Part shown: positions 52,217-60,704 of the stretch, piece by piece
How positions within the stretch are numbered: position 1 is the first letter of the stretch
How the letters are laid out: each line of letters opens with the position of its first letter
DNA from: Bradyrhizobium barranii subsp. barranii
GTDB taxonomy: Bacteria > Pseudomonadota > Alphaproteobacteria > Rhizobiales > Xanthobacteraceae
Length of the DNA stretch: 64,000 bases
Reading direction: 5' to 3'
NCBI RefSeq assembly: GCF_017565645.3
Contig: NZ_CP086138.1
Span: forward strand, 184,586 to 248,585
Position numbers and translations under genes: made by a program
Notes under the pieces: model-generated
Told to the model about the DNA's origin: nothing
The model's database searches: none
What the model saw: only the letters and a program-made list of their open reading frames with translations

Positions 52217-52269
52217 CTCAGACCCGACAACCTGTTTCGCGCGGGGCTTTGGGATGATAGCTTGCGGAT

Positions 52270-53895
52270 GTGCCGCCGTCCCCCATTGATCCCGCCCGTC
52301 TTGCAGCGCTGCCCGCCGATGTGCGCGCGCTCTTCCGCGCGCAGGAAGCGATGATTGAAGCCGAGCGTCGTCGCGCAGACGATGAATGCTCGGCGCGCCT
52401 TCATGTCGAGAGTGAACTGGCTGCGTCCAAAGAGAGCGTCGAACGCCTCGAACTGCTCGTGAAGGAGTACGAGCGCGCACGTTTCGGTAAACGCTCGGAG
52501 AAGTTCAATCCCGATCAGATGCAACTGGTTCTCGAGGACATCGAGATTGCCATCGCCGAAGTCCAGGAACGCCAGGACGATCGTGCGCGCCGCGCCGGCA
52601 CGGCGCCGTCCAGCCGCCGGACCAGGCGCGCTGCCCGTGCCTTTCCCGCGCACCTGCCGCGCATCGAGCAGGTGATCGAACCCGAGAACCTCGAGTGTCC
52701 CTGCGGCTGCGGCCGGATGGTCCAGATCGGCGAGGATCGCTCCCGCCGTCTCGATGTCATGGCCGCCCAGTATCGTGTGATCGAGACGGTGCGACCGCGC
52801 TACGCCTGCGCAAAGGGCTGCACCGGTGTTGCTCAGGCGCCGGCGCCCGCCCATCTCGTGGAGGGTGGCATCCCCACCGAGGCGCTGCTGGCGCAGGTGG
52901 CGGTCGCCAAGTTCAGCGAGCACATGCCACTCTATCGTCAGTCGCAGGTTCTGGCTCGGCATGGCATCTTCATCGATCGCGCCGTTCTGGCAGACTGGAT
53001 GGGAACGGTCGCCTTCCACCTCGCGCCGCTGGTCGAGCGCATGAGCGTCGTGATGAAGCAATCGGGCCGCTTGTTCATAGACGAGACCAGGGCGCCTGTG
53101 CTCGATCCGGGCCGGGGCCGAACGAAGACCGGCTATCTGTGGGCTGTCCTGCGCGACGATCGCGGCCACGGCGGCGCTGATCCACCAATCGTGGTCTACC
53201 ACTACGCGCCAGGACGCGGTGGTGACCATGCTGAGCGCATCCTCGAGGGCTTCGACGGCATCCTTCAGGTCGACGGATACCAGGGCTATCATCGGCTCGC
53301 ACGGCCCAAGCGCAAAGGCGGCGTGCCGCTGCGGCTGGCCGCATGTTGGTCCCACTCAAGGCGCAAGATCATCGCAGCGACTCCGAAAGCCGGCTCACCC
53401 ATCGCCGAAGCCGTTCTCGCGCGCATCGCCGCACTCTATGCGATCGAGAAGGAGATCCGTGGCGCCGACGCCCCGGCTCGGCAAACGACCCGTAACGAGC
53501 GATCACGGCCGCTCGTCGCTGAACTCGAGAGGTTTCTGCGCGAGCAAGCCGCTCGCCTGTCGCCGGGCAGCGAGATGGGCAAGGCGATCGCCTATCTCCT
53601 GAACCATTGGGATGGCCTCACCTTGTTTCTCGACGATGGTTGCGTTGAGATGGACACCAATCCCGTCGAAAATCAAATCAGGCCGCTGACTCTGACGCGT
53701 AAAAATAGTTTATTTGCTGGTCACGACGAAGGTGGTCGTTCATGGGCGCGCATAGCTTCGCTCATCGCCACCTGCAAAATCAACAGCGTGGAGCCCTACG
53801 TCTGGATGAAAGCGACGCTCAAAGCGATCGCAACCGGTCACCCGCAGTCCCGGATCGACGAGCTCCTGCCCTGGTCGTTCGGCCGCACCTCGTAA
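52270..53895 (+). CDS. tnpC: IS66-3 TnpC transposase
   Basis: 541 aa, GTG start. Layout of IS66 DDE transposases: an N-terminal coiled coil (LHVESELAASKESVERLELL), a zinc-binding cluster (CPCGCGRMVQIGEDRS), an IS66 core with LFIDETRAPVLDPGRGRTKT (Asp), ILQVDGYQGYHRLARP (Asp) and DTNPVENQIRPLTLTRKN (Glu), and the C-terminal helix set (SLIATCKINSVEPYVWM). Intact. It is the catalytic subunit of IS66 but needs TnpA and TnpB. Confidence 0.95.
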   Translation: MPPSPIDPARLAALPADVRALFRAQEAMIEAERRRADDECSARLHVESELAASKESVERLELLVKEYERARFGKRSEKFNPDQMQLVLEDIEIAIAEVQERQDDRARRAGTAPSSRRTRRAARAFPAHLPRIEQVIEPENLECPCGCGRMVQIGEDRSRRLDVMAAQYRVIETVRPRYACAKGCTGVAQAPAPAHLVEGGIPTEALLAQVAVAKFSEHMPLYRQSQVLARHGIFIDRAVLADWMGTVAFHLAPLVERMSVVMKQSGRLFIDETRAPVLDPGRGRTKTGYLWAVLRDDRGHGGADPPIVVYHYAPGRGGDHAERILEGFDGILQVDGYQGYHRLARPKRKGGVPLRLAACWSHSRRKIIAATPKAGSPIAEAVLARIAALYAIEKEIRGADAPARQTTRNERSRPLVAELERFLREQAARLSPGSEMGKAIAYLLNHWDGLTLFLDDGCVEMDTNPVENQIRPLTLTRKNSLFAGHDEGGRSWARIASLIATCKINSVEPYVWMKATLKAIATGHPQSRIDELLPWSFGRTS

Positions 53896-54015
53896 TTCTC
53901 CGTCGTTGCCGCCTCCATACCCCCCGCCAACGATTTGCAAACACGTTGATCAACAGACTGCAATCCCCACGCCAAACCTTTGCGAGTGGGACGCGAACGT
54001 TGCTTACCGATCACT

Positions 54016-54160
54016 GGCTGCGGCGGCGAATTGTCGTCGCGCGAAGAGCAGGCAGCAATTGAGATCCAAAGTCGGCGCGGTTCGCATCCGTGTCAGGGGG
54101 ACGGTCGACCGGCGGGCGCTGTGCGAGGTGCTTGCGGCAGTCGGGACGGTTGGTCGATGA
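54016..54160 (+). pseudogene. tnpA: IS66-4 tnpA, 3' piece
   Basis: Continues the tnpA cut at 48885 (GCGGELSSREEQAAIEI), then shifts frame to VRIRVRGTVDRRALCEVLAA VGTVGR and stop. The frameshift shows that IS66-4 was already decaying. Confidence 0.78.
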
Positions 54161-54470
54161 TCGGGCTCCGACCTGGGTTGTCGATCTGGATCGCGACGCA
54201 GCCGATCGATTTCCGTCGGGGATGGACTCACTGGCGATGCTGGTGAGCGAGGGGTTTGGGGCCAATCCGTACGACGGCGGACTTTATGTCTTCCGGTCCA
54301 AGCGCCGAGATCGCGTGAAGATCCTGACCTGGGACGGAAATACTACAAAAGAATCGAGGGGCAGTTCACCTGGCCGCCGATCAAGGAAGGCGTCATGCCG
54401 CTATCTCATGCTCAACTCTCAGACTGGAAGCGTGTGCCGATGCGAGTTGTGGATCAGCCAGCGCGAGCTG
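54158..54470 (+). pseudogene. tnpB: IS66-4 tnpB
   Basis: Starts MIGLRPGLSIWIATQPIDFR and continues in other frames with DSLAMLVSEGFGANPYDGGL, YVFRSKRRDRVKILTWDG and FTWPPIKEGVMPLSHAQLS. At least three frameshifts. The end (DWKRV) is present near 54420, with no serine-recombinase insertion in this copy. Confidence 0.8.
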
Positions 54471-54529
54471 GTTGATCCGCATCAAGAGTAGCTCGTCACT
54501 CATGCGGAGTTGTTGTAAAATCACTTTGC

Positions 54530-55296
54530 ATGAGTGATTTGCCTTCCGATCCAGCATTGCTCCGACACACCGTGATGGCGCTGTCGTCAAGGCTTGCGGC
54601 GTTGTCGGCGGAATGCAGCACGCTTTCGGCCGAGCGTGATGCGGCGATCGCCCAACGCGACGCTGCGGTTCAGGAGAACGACAAGCTCCTGATGATCCTG
54701 TCCCAGTTCAAGCGCACGATCTTCGGTCCCCGCTCCGAGACACTGGATCGCGGACAGCTGCCTCTCTTCACCATCACGGCACAGGCGGCTCGTGCCGCGG
54801 CCAACGCCGACGTAACCGGAGGCAGGCTGCCTGATGGAGCGGAGGGCCGTGGAAAGCGACCGGCGCGACGCAACCGGGGGAAGCTTCCGGAGCATTTGCC
54901 GCGCATCGATGTCGTAATCGATGTCGAGAGCCACATCTGCCCTTGCTGCGGCGAGCGGCTGCACAAGATCGGGGAGACCGTCAAGGAAGCCTTCGACGTC
55001 GTTCCGATGCAGTACCGGGTCAAGCGCATTGTGCGTCCGCGGTATGGCTGCCGGGGATGCCGCCAGGGTGTGATGCAGGCACCTGCGCCGGCCCAGGCGA
55101 TCGATGGCGGGATGGTGACGGAAGCCTTGCTGGCCCACATCGCGGTGATGAAATACGGCTACCAGTTGCCGCTGTATCGGCAGGAACAGATGTTCGCCGC
55201 GCAAGGCATCACGCTCGATCGGCAGACGCTGGCCTCGTGGATGGGCCGCGCCGCCTGGTGGCTGAAGCCACTTCACACGCTGTTGCGCGACACAGT
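54530..55296 (+). pseudogene. tnpC: IS66-4 tnpC, 5' piece
   Basis: About 255 codons: coiled coil (LRHTVMALSSRLAALSAECS), Cys cluster (ICPCCGERLHKIGE), the GMVTEALLAHIAVMKYGYQL region and MGRAAWWLKPLHTLLRD. Cut by IS66-5 after LLRDTV; the catalytic part continues at 58466. Confidence 0.9.
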
Positions 55297-55385
55297 GATA
55301 GCGGTACGACGACCCCACCTCGTTTAGGTGGACGGGATGAGCGAGACTCGCGCGTGGATTTGACAACGCGAGGGACGCTCGTTCC

Positions 55386-55808
55386 ATGCATCAAGACAGA
55401 CATCAAGACGGGCATGATGCCGCCTCCTATCAGCGGATCGAGGTGATCACAGGGGAGAGGCGACGGCGCAGTTGGAGCGATGCGGAGAAGGCGCGGATCG
55501 TGGCCGAGAGTGCCGATCCGGAGACGAGCATTTCCGAGGTGGCTCGACGCAACGGGGTGAACCGGGGACTGCTCAGTGTGTGGCGGCGCCAGGCGCGGCT
55601 CGCGTCGAGCGAAGCGCCGCAGTTCGTGCAAGTCAGGCTCGAGGCCGCCGTCGAGGCGCAGCCGAACGCGATCGATAAGGCGCATGTTCTGACGGATCCG
55701 GCCGAGCGGATCGAGGTGATGATCGCGGGCGCGACGGTGCGCGTGCCCGTCGGCGTCGACGCCGCGACGCTGGAGCGCGTGCTGGCGGCGGTGAGATCGA
55801 CGCGATGA
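55386..55808 (+). CDS. tnpA: IS66-5 TnpA
   Basis: 140 aa with the IS66 OrfA helix-turn-helix (RSWSDAEKARIVAESADPET and EVARRNGVNRGLLSVWRRQA) and a C-terminal beta segment IEVMIAGATVRVPVGVDAAT. The stop overlaps the tnpB ATG by 4 bp. Intact; an accessory DNA-binding protein of the IS. Confidence 0.93.
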   Translation: MHQDRHQDGHDAASYQRIEVITGERRRRSWSDAEKARIVAESADPETSISEVARRNGVNRGLLSVWRRQARLASSEAPQFVQVRLEAAVEAQPNAIDKAHVLTDPAERIEVMIAGATVRVPVGVDAATLERVLAAVRSTR

Positions 55809-56161
55809 TCTCTTTCGGTCCAATGGTCCGTGTGTTCGTCGCGACGCAGCCGATTGACTTTCGTAAAGGCGTTCATGGCCTTGTCGCGCTGGTAGCGGAG
55901 GGATTAGGCGGCAAGCCCTACAGCGGTGACGTTTATGTCTTCCGATCGAAGCGATCGGATCGTTTGAAGCTACTGGTTTTTGACGGCTCGGGAATGGTTC
56001 TAGCGACGAAGTGGCTGGAGAATGGGGGCTTTGCCTGGCCACCTGTTCGCGAGGGTACGATGCCGGTGACGGGGGCGCAACTGGCGATGCTGATTGAAGG
56101 TCTTGCGGAGTGGTCGCGTGTGGTCCCGAAGGTGACGAAGCGGCCGACGAAGGTTGCCTGA
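55805..56161 (+). CDS. tnpB: IS66-5 TnpB
   Basis: 118 aa, the usual length. FGPMVRVFVATQPIDFRKGV, GDVYVFRSKRSDRLKLLVFD and MPVTGAQLAMLIEGLAEWSR are typical of TnpB. The IEGLAEW codons are the equivalent of the site at which the serine-recombinase element has entered other tnpB genes, but here it is uninterrupted. Coupled to tnpA by ATGA overlap. Confidence 0.93.
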   Translation: MISFGPMVRVFVATQPIDFRKGVHGLVALVAEGLGGKPYSGDVYVFRSKRSDRLKLLVFDGSGMVLATKWLENGGFAWPPVREGTMPVTGAQLAMLIEGLAEWSRVVPKVTKRPTKVA

Positions 56162-56211
56162 AGCGTCTTGTTTTGCTGGCGATTGCGAGTGCGTTCGTGT
56201 AGCTCTGCGAT

Positions 56212-57762
56212 ATGGCGCTTCGCCCCGAAGATCTCCCCTCTGACCCTGCGGCTCTTGCCGAGATGGTGCTGGCTTTCGAAGGCGAGAACGATGATCTGCG
56301 CGCAGAGATCGCCACGTTGAAGAGCCTGATCTTCGGCGCACGATCGGAGCGCGCGGCGATCGTCTGCGCCGAACAGATCGCGTTTGATCTGGAACGGACC
56401 GCCGGCTCACAGCTCCCGGCCAATGACGACAAACCGGACGCGCCGCGGCCGGAGCGGCGCAAAGCGAAGCGCAACATCGGCGCGCTGCCGGCGCATCTGC
56501 CTCGGGTCGAGCGGGTGATCGAGCCGGCGTCCACGCTGTGCCCGTGCTGCACGGGTCAGATGCATCGGATCGGCGAGGAGAGCAGCGAAGCGCTCGATCG
56601 GGTTCCCGCGTGGCTGCGTGTGCTCCGCACGATCCGTCCAAAATACGCCTGCCGCTCCTGTGAGGGCCCGATTGTCCAGGCCCCGGCACCGGCGCGGCTC
56701 GTCGAGGGCGGCATGGCAACGACGGCGCTGATCGCGCATATCGCCGCGGCCAAATATGCCTGGCAATCGACGCTCTATCGCCAGACGCAGATCCTGGCGG
56801 GTCAGGGTGTCGTCGTCGACCGTCAGACGCTGGCGCGCTGGATGGGGAGCGCGGCGTGGCTGGTCAGGGGCCTCTACGATCTGCAACTGAAGACTATGCA
56901 CGGCTTCGAGCGGCTGTTCTGCGACGAGACGCCGATGCCAGTGCTCGATCCGGGACGCGGCCGCACGAGGATCTGCCAGTTCTGGGCGCACGCGACGGAC
57001 GATCGGGCGTGGAAGGGGCCGGCGCCGCCGGCGGTCGCCTACGTGTTCGCAGGTGGTCGCGGCAAAAAGGAGATCGTGGCGCAGTTAGCCGGCTTCGAAG
57101 GCGTGCTGCAAGTCGACGGCTATGCCGCCTACGCCTCGCTGGCGGGCGATGCGATGATGTCGGGCCAGATCCAGCTGGCGTATTGTCTCGTTCACGCGCG
57201 CCGCAACTTCGTGAGGGTGCACAAGACGACGAACTCACCCTTCGCCGCGGAGGTCATCGAGCGCATTGCGGCCGTCTACGCGATCGAGGAGAGGATCCGC
57301 GGTCTCGATGCTGGGGAACGCCGCGCGACGCGACAGGCCGAGACGAAGCCGCTGATGGAGGCGTTGAGGGCCCGTCTGATCGCGGTGAAGGACGGGATCT
57401 CCCGCCGCTCGACGCTCATCAAGGCGATCGACTACATGCTCGAACGCTGGCAGGGCCTGACGACGTTCCTGGATGACGGGCGGCTCGAGCCGGACACCAA
57501 CACGGTCGAACGATCGATCAGGCCAATTGCGATCGGAAAAAAGAACTCGTTGTTCAGTGGTGACGAAGGCGGGGGCGAGACCTGGGCGATACTCGCTTCG
57601 CTTCTTAACACAGCGAAATTGAATGGCCTCGACCCCGAGGCGTATCTCGTCGACGTTCTCGATCGCATGGTGAGCGGCGCCACGAAGACCAACCAGCTTC
57701 ACGAACTTCTGGCCTGGAACTGGAAGGCCGCACGCGAAGCCGAAAAGCGGGCCGTGGCATGA
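56212..57762 (+). CDS. tnpC: IS66-5 TnpC transposase
   Basis: 516 aa. An N-terminal coiled coil (LAEMVLAFEGENDDLRAEIA), a Cys cluster (CPCCTGQMHRIGEESSE), catalytic LFCDETPMPVLDPGRGRTRI, VLQVDGYAAYASL and DTNTVERSIRPIAIGKKNSL, and a C-terminal LLNTAKLNGLDPEAYLVDVL. Intact and of normal length. Overlaps the passenger gene by 4 bp. Confidence 0.95.
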   Translation: MALRPEDLPSDPAALAEMVLAFEGENDDLRAEIATLKSLIFGARSERAAIVCAEQIAFDLERTAGSQLPANDDKPDAPRPERRKAKRNIGALPAHLPRVERVIEPASTLCPCCTGQMHRIGEESSEALDRVPAWLRVLRTIRPKYACRSCEGPIVQAPAPARLVEGGMATTALIAHIAAAKYAWQSTLYRQTQILAGQGVVVDRQTLARWMGSAAWLVRGLYDLQLKTMHGFERLFCDETPMPVLDPGRGRTRICQFWAHATDDRAWKGPAPPAVAYVFAGGRGKKEIVAQLAGFEGVLQVDGYAAYASLAGDAMMSGQIQLAYCLVHARRNFVRVHKTTNSPFAAEVIERIAAVYAIEERIRGLDAGERRATRQAETKPLMEALRARLIAVKDGISRRSTLIKAIDYMLERWQGLTTFLDDGRLEPDTNTVERSIRPIAIGKKNSLFSGDEGGGETWAILASLLNTAKLNGLDPEAYLVDVLDRMVSGATKTNQLHELLAWNWKAAREAEKRAVA

Positions 57763-58409
57763 CGAAGCCGAAGCAAGGGCGGGGAACGCGAAAAGCACGC
57801 AAGACGACGATGGCGGACTATGCCATGTCGTTCGAACGGCTCGGGCAATGGATCAGCAAGCGCGCCAGGTCGCCGACGCTTCGGCATCCGCGGGCGACGT
57901 CGCTCTCCATGCTCGATGGCGCGGTGGCCGCGGTCGTCGCCGGGCCGGTCTCGATGGCGTCCGAGGAATGGGTGTGCCCGCTCCTCGGCGTAGATCCCGA
58001 CGCCTTCAATCACGACACCGAGGAGTTCTCGGCAATCGCCGCCACGCTGATGCGCCACAACGCTATCAGCGAGACGCTGTCGACGAGACCGGAGAGCTTC
58101 GAGCCGCTGTTCGTGCGATCACCGGACGGCGAAGTCGACCCGCAGCCCTGGTGCATGGGCTTCTACGCCGTCATGAAGCTTCGGCTTCTCGTCTGGTCGC
58201 GGCTTCTCCCCCCGAATGGAACCGAACACCTTATGCTGCGGCCGATCTTGGTCCATTGCATCGACGACGCCGGTCGACCCTTGCTACCCCCGGCCCGGCG
58301 CACGCTGGGAACGCAGCCCATCATCCAAAACGCCTGGCGCAACATTCCAGCAACCGTCGAGGCCCTCCGGCAGTTCTGGATGCCTATACGCTTCAAGCGC
58401 GGTGCGTAG
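57759..58409 (+). CDS. UPF0149/YecA-like passenger protein of IS66-5
   Basis: 216 aa. LGQWISKRARSPTLRHPRAT, MLDGAVAAVVAGPVSMASEE and WVCPLLGVDPDAFNHDTEEF resemble the UPF0149 (YecA/YgfB) fold, and PQPWCMGFYAVMKLR matches the W--GF-- motif of that family. No SEC-C zinc tail is present. Its start overlaps tnpC (ATGA) and it lies inside the terminal repeats, so it moves with the IS. Related passengers occur in other IS66 elements. Its role is unknown. Confidence 0.78.
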   Translation: MTKPKQGRGTRKARKTTMADYAMSFERLGQWISKRARSPTLRHPRATSLSMLDGAVAAVVAGPVSMASEEWVCPLLGVDPDAFNHDTEEFSAIAATLMRHNAISETLSTRPESFEPLFVRSPDGEVDPQPWCMGFYAVMKLRLLVWSRLLPPNGTEHLMLRPILVHCIDDAGRPLLPPARRTLGTQPIIQNAWRNIPATVEALRQFWMPIRFKRGA

Positions 58410-58465
58410 GCCGTCCGCACCAAGTCCGTGGCTCCGTGGGCCTCTCGTACCGTTTACGACACAGT

Positions 58466-58770
58466 GATGTCCTACCCGCGGCTGTTTGCCGACGAGACGC
58501 CGCTGCCAGTTCTCGATCCCGGCCGTGGCAGGGCCAAAGTCTGCCAGTTCTGGGCGATCGCCACCGATGACCGTCCGTGGGGCGGCCCGGCACCGCCGGC
58601 GGTAGTCTACACGTTTGCTGAGGATCGCAAGGCGATCCGCGCCAAGCAGCTGTTCGGGGACTACCACGGCATCCTGCAGGTCGACGGCTATGCCGCCTAC
58701 AAGGGCTTGATCAAGAACGGCGGCCATCTGGTGCAGTTGGCGTTCTGCTTCGCGCATGCGCGGCGGAAGT
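58466..58770 (+). pseudogene. tnpC: IS66-4 tnpC, middle piece
   Basis: Continues from 55296 with MSYPRLFADETPLPVLDPGR, ILQVDGYAAYKGL and LAFCFAHARRKF, then joins IS3 sequence at about 58771. The last third, including the catalytic Glu, is lost. Confidence 0.88.
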
Positions 58771-58999
58771 TCAGCGTCGCGATGTGGCGGCGACCGGCGT
58801 ATACGCCCTCCCGCCGCAGCAACGATCGCAGCATACGCGCTCCCGCGAAGGGATAATCGAGATGCAGCTCATCGAGCCGACGCATCAAGGCGAGGTCCTC
58901 GGCCGAAACTGGCCGAGGTTCATAGTAGACCGTGCTGCGAGCCAGCTTTAGGGCCTTCGCCTGGCGCACGATAGAAAGATCATGACCGCGGTCGATCAT
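58771..58999 (-). pseudogene. IS3 orfB, 5' part of second copy
   Basis: MIDRDHDLSIVRQAKALKLA ... GRRHIATL, then the frame runs into IS66-4 tnpC. It lacks the DDE domain. Confidence 0.9.
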
Positions 59000-59301
59000 C
59001 GCTTTGCGCTCAGCAGGCCCGCCTTGGTGAGCGCGCCGGACAAAAAATCGTTTTCCAACGCCAGCTCGCCGATCTTGGCATGTAACGCCTTCAAATCGAC
59101 CGGCGTCTCGGCCGATGCCTTGTCATGCCCAAACACGCCGGCGGCGCCTTCCAGGAGCTGGTTTTTCCAGAGCGTGATCTGGTTCGGATGAACATCAAAC
59201 AGTTGCGCCAGCTCCGCCAGCGTCTTGTCGCCTTTGACCGCAGCCAAAGCAACCTTCGCCTTGAATGCCGGAGAATGCGTCCGGCGGCTTTTCTTCGTCA
59301 T
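58996..59301 (-). CDS. IS3-family OrfA, second copy
   Basis: 101 aa, almost identical to the OrfA at 19933 (for example TLWKN in place of TIWKN, and DKASAE in place of DKTSAE). The gene is intact and its stop overlaps the truncated orfB. It might act as a regulator of the complete copy, but this is speculative. Confidence 0.9.
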   Translation of the reverse strand: MTKKSRRTHSPAFKAKVALAAVKGDKTLAELAQLFDVHPNQITLWKNQLLEGAAGVFGHDKASAETPVDLKALHAKIGELALENDFLSGALTKAGLLSAKR

Positions 59302-59383
59302 CTTCGCTCCTGATTCGCAGCAAGAATCCTCGCCGCTGTCAGGCAGAAAATCCACTCAAGCTACTGTCCGAATTTGCGGGGCC

Positions 59384-59576
59384 AGCTCTGTAATGAGCGT
59401 CCCTACCGCGAACGTTCCAGGAAAAGTGGGTACTAGCCTGCATTATCCGAACTTCAGGAGAGTCACACCCGACAAGGCGGTGCGGCCGGGCCGGAAAACT
59501 CACGTTGACGTTCCAGGCTCCGCTTTTCTTTGCCCGGATAGACGCGCAAGAACTCCCGTTTGTTCGTATCGGAAAG
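59384..59576. other. Short stretch without a gene
   Basis: No gene or recognisable IS end other than the flanking AGCT of the IS3 copy. It separates the right graveyard from the glycan genes. Confidence 0.5.
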
Positions 59577-60704
59577 CTATCTTCGCGCCGCGGAGGCTGT
59601 CCAAAGCTCGTGATACAATGCTGTGTATCTTGCGACCATCTGTTCCGCTCTGAAAAGGCCCTGATACCGGAGCCCTGCATTTTGGCCCATGCGCTCAGCT
59701 TCTATCGGATTTCCAGCCAAGTATATCATTGCGCGCCGAAACGCATCCGCGTCGTTTGGGGGAACAACAAGTCCAGTTTCTCCATGAATGTTAACAAACG
59801 TGGTACCAGTTCCAATCTCGCTCGAGATCAACGGCTTTCCGAACATCGCCCCCTCGACCAACGATATGCCGAACGCTTCCGATCGAAGGTGAGAGGGAAA
59901 AACAACAGCGAGACAGAGCCGAATAAGCGCGACTTTATCCTCGTCCGGAAGCCATCCAAGAAAGTGTACGCCCGGAAGATTGAGTCTCGCAGAATGCTTT
60001 CGAAGTTCTTGCTCCATAGGGCCGGAACCAACAATGACAACGGGTAATTCCGTGCCTTGGATCGCGTCAAGCAGGACGTGCAAACCCTTGTAGTACCGTA
60101 GCGCACCAACAAACAGGAAAAACCGATCGCCGATCTGCGCACGCCAATCAGCAAGACGTTCGCTTGGCGCCTCAGGATATGTGGCGCGATCAAGGCCGAT
60201 CGGAATGACTCTTGCTTTTTGGCAAAATTTGCTGAGCACGTCGCTGGTTGCAAGATAGTTCGGAGAAGTGGCGACGATTTGATCAACGCTTCCTAGCAGG
60301 CGCATCATCAAAGGCCTGTAAAGTTTCAATAGCGTACGCTGACGGACAATATCCGAATGATATGTAAGGACTGTGGGCTTCGACACCTGAGTCGCAAAGT
60401 GAACGACATCAAGGAAGGGCCACGGGAAATGATAGTGAATGATGTCGGCTTCTCGTGCGAGAGCCGCAAACGTTCTGATTACTGAAAATGAAAAGCCGGT
60501 CGAGGCTATTTCAAAGGCAAGTCGCGCGCGGTGGGCGGTATGATTATCGAATACGCTCGGGCCCTTGGGTCCGCTGCAACTAAGGGAAAGCACATCCACC
60601 GTATGGCCCAGCAGAGCGGAACCTCGTGCCAATTGATAAATAACTTGCTCGACGCCTCCACATGAGTCTGGAACATACGTCTTGTAAAAGTGAAGAACTC
60701 TCAC
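59577..60704 (-). CDS. GT4-family glycosyltransferase
   Basis: 375 aa. The N-terminal acceptor domain starts MRVLHFYKTYVPDSCGGVEQ, with the G-G-VE loop of GT4 enzymes. The donor domain has FLFVGALRYYKGLHVLLDAI and the E-x7-E motif in SEAFGISLVEGAMFGKPLIS. Best resemblance is to WbcX/mannosyl- or rhamnosyltransferases of O-antigen loci; the sugar is not predictable. It overlaps the aminotransferase gene by 4 bp and is downstream of it, so both are probably one operon. Confidence 0.9.
   Translation of the reverse strand: MRVLHFYKTYVPDSCGGVEQVIYQLARGSALLGHTVDVLSLSCSGPKGPSVFDNHTAHRARLAFEIASTGFSFSVIRTFAALAREADIIHYHFPWPFLDVVHFATQVSKPTVLTYHSDIVRQRTLLKLYRPLMMRLLGSVDQIVATSPNYLATSDVLSKFCQKARVIPIGLDRATYPEAPSERLADWRAQIGDRFFLFVGALRYYKGLHVLLDAIQGTELPVVIVGSGPMEQELRKHSARLNLPGVHFLGWLPDEDKVALIRLCLAVVFPSHLRSEAFGISLVEGAMFGKPLISSEIGTGTTFVNIHGETGLVVPPNDADAFRRAMIYLAGNPIEAERMGQNAGLRYQGLFRAEQMVARYTALYHELWTASAARR

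Larger units (their letters stand above)
48886..54007 (+). mobile_element. IS66-3, complete but carrying the serine-recombinase element
   Basis: The left end is GTAAGCGG (48886) and the right end TTGCTTAC (54000-54007), with an 8-bp target duplication CGATCACT at 48878-48885 and 54008-54015. IS66 elements make 8-bp duplications. Without the 2,481-bp internal element the IS is about 2.64 kb, the usual size, with tnpA, tnpB and tnpC. Confidence 0.92.
55297..58457 (+). mobile_element. IS66-5, complete, with a passenger gene (3,161 bp)
   Basis: Inverted ends GATAGCGGTACGA (left) and GTAAACGGTACGA (right, reverse complement); 8-bp target duplication GACACAGT at 55289-55296 and 58458-58465. It contains tnpA, tnpB, tnpC and a fourth gene, all intact and tightly packed. 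The insertion is inside IS66-4 tnpC. Confidence 0.92.
58771..59383 (-). mobile_element. IS3-family element, truncated second copy
   Basis: Matches 19851-20460 (reverse orientation) with few differences. The orfA end GGCCCCGCAA is intact at 59383; the rest of orfB and the other IS end are missing. Confidence 0.92.

Noticed and set aside
52126..53355. A 409-aa open frame on the minus strand
   Set aside because: It is antisense to the intact IS66 TnpC at 52270-53895, has low-complexity composition and matches no family.
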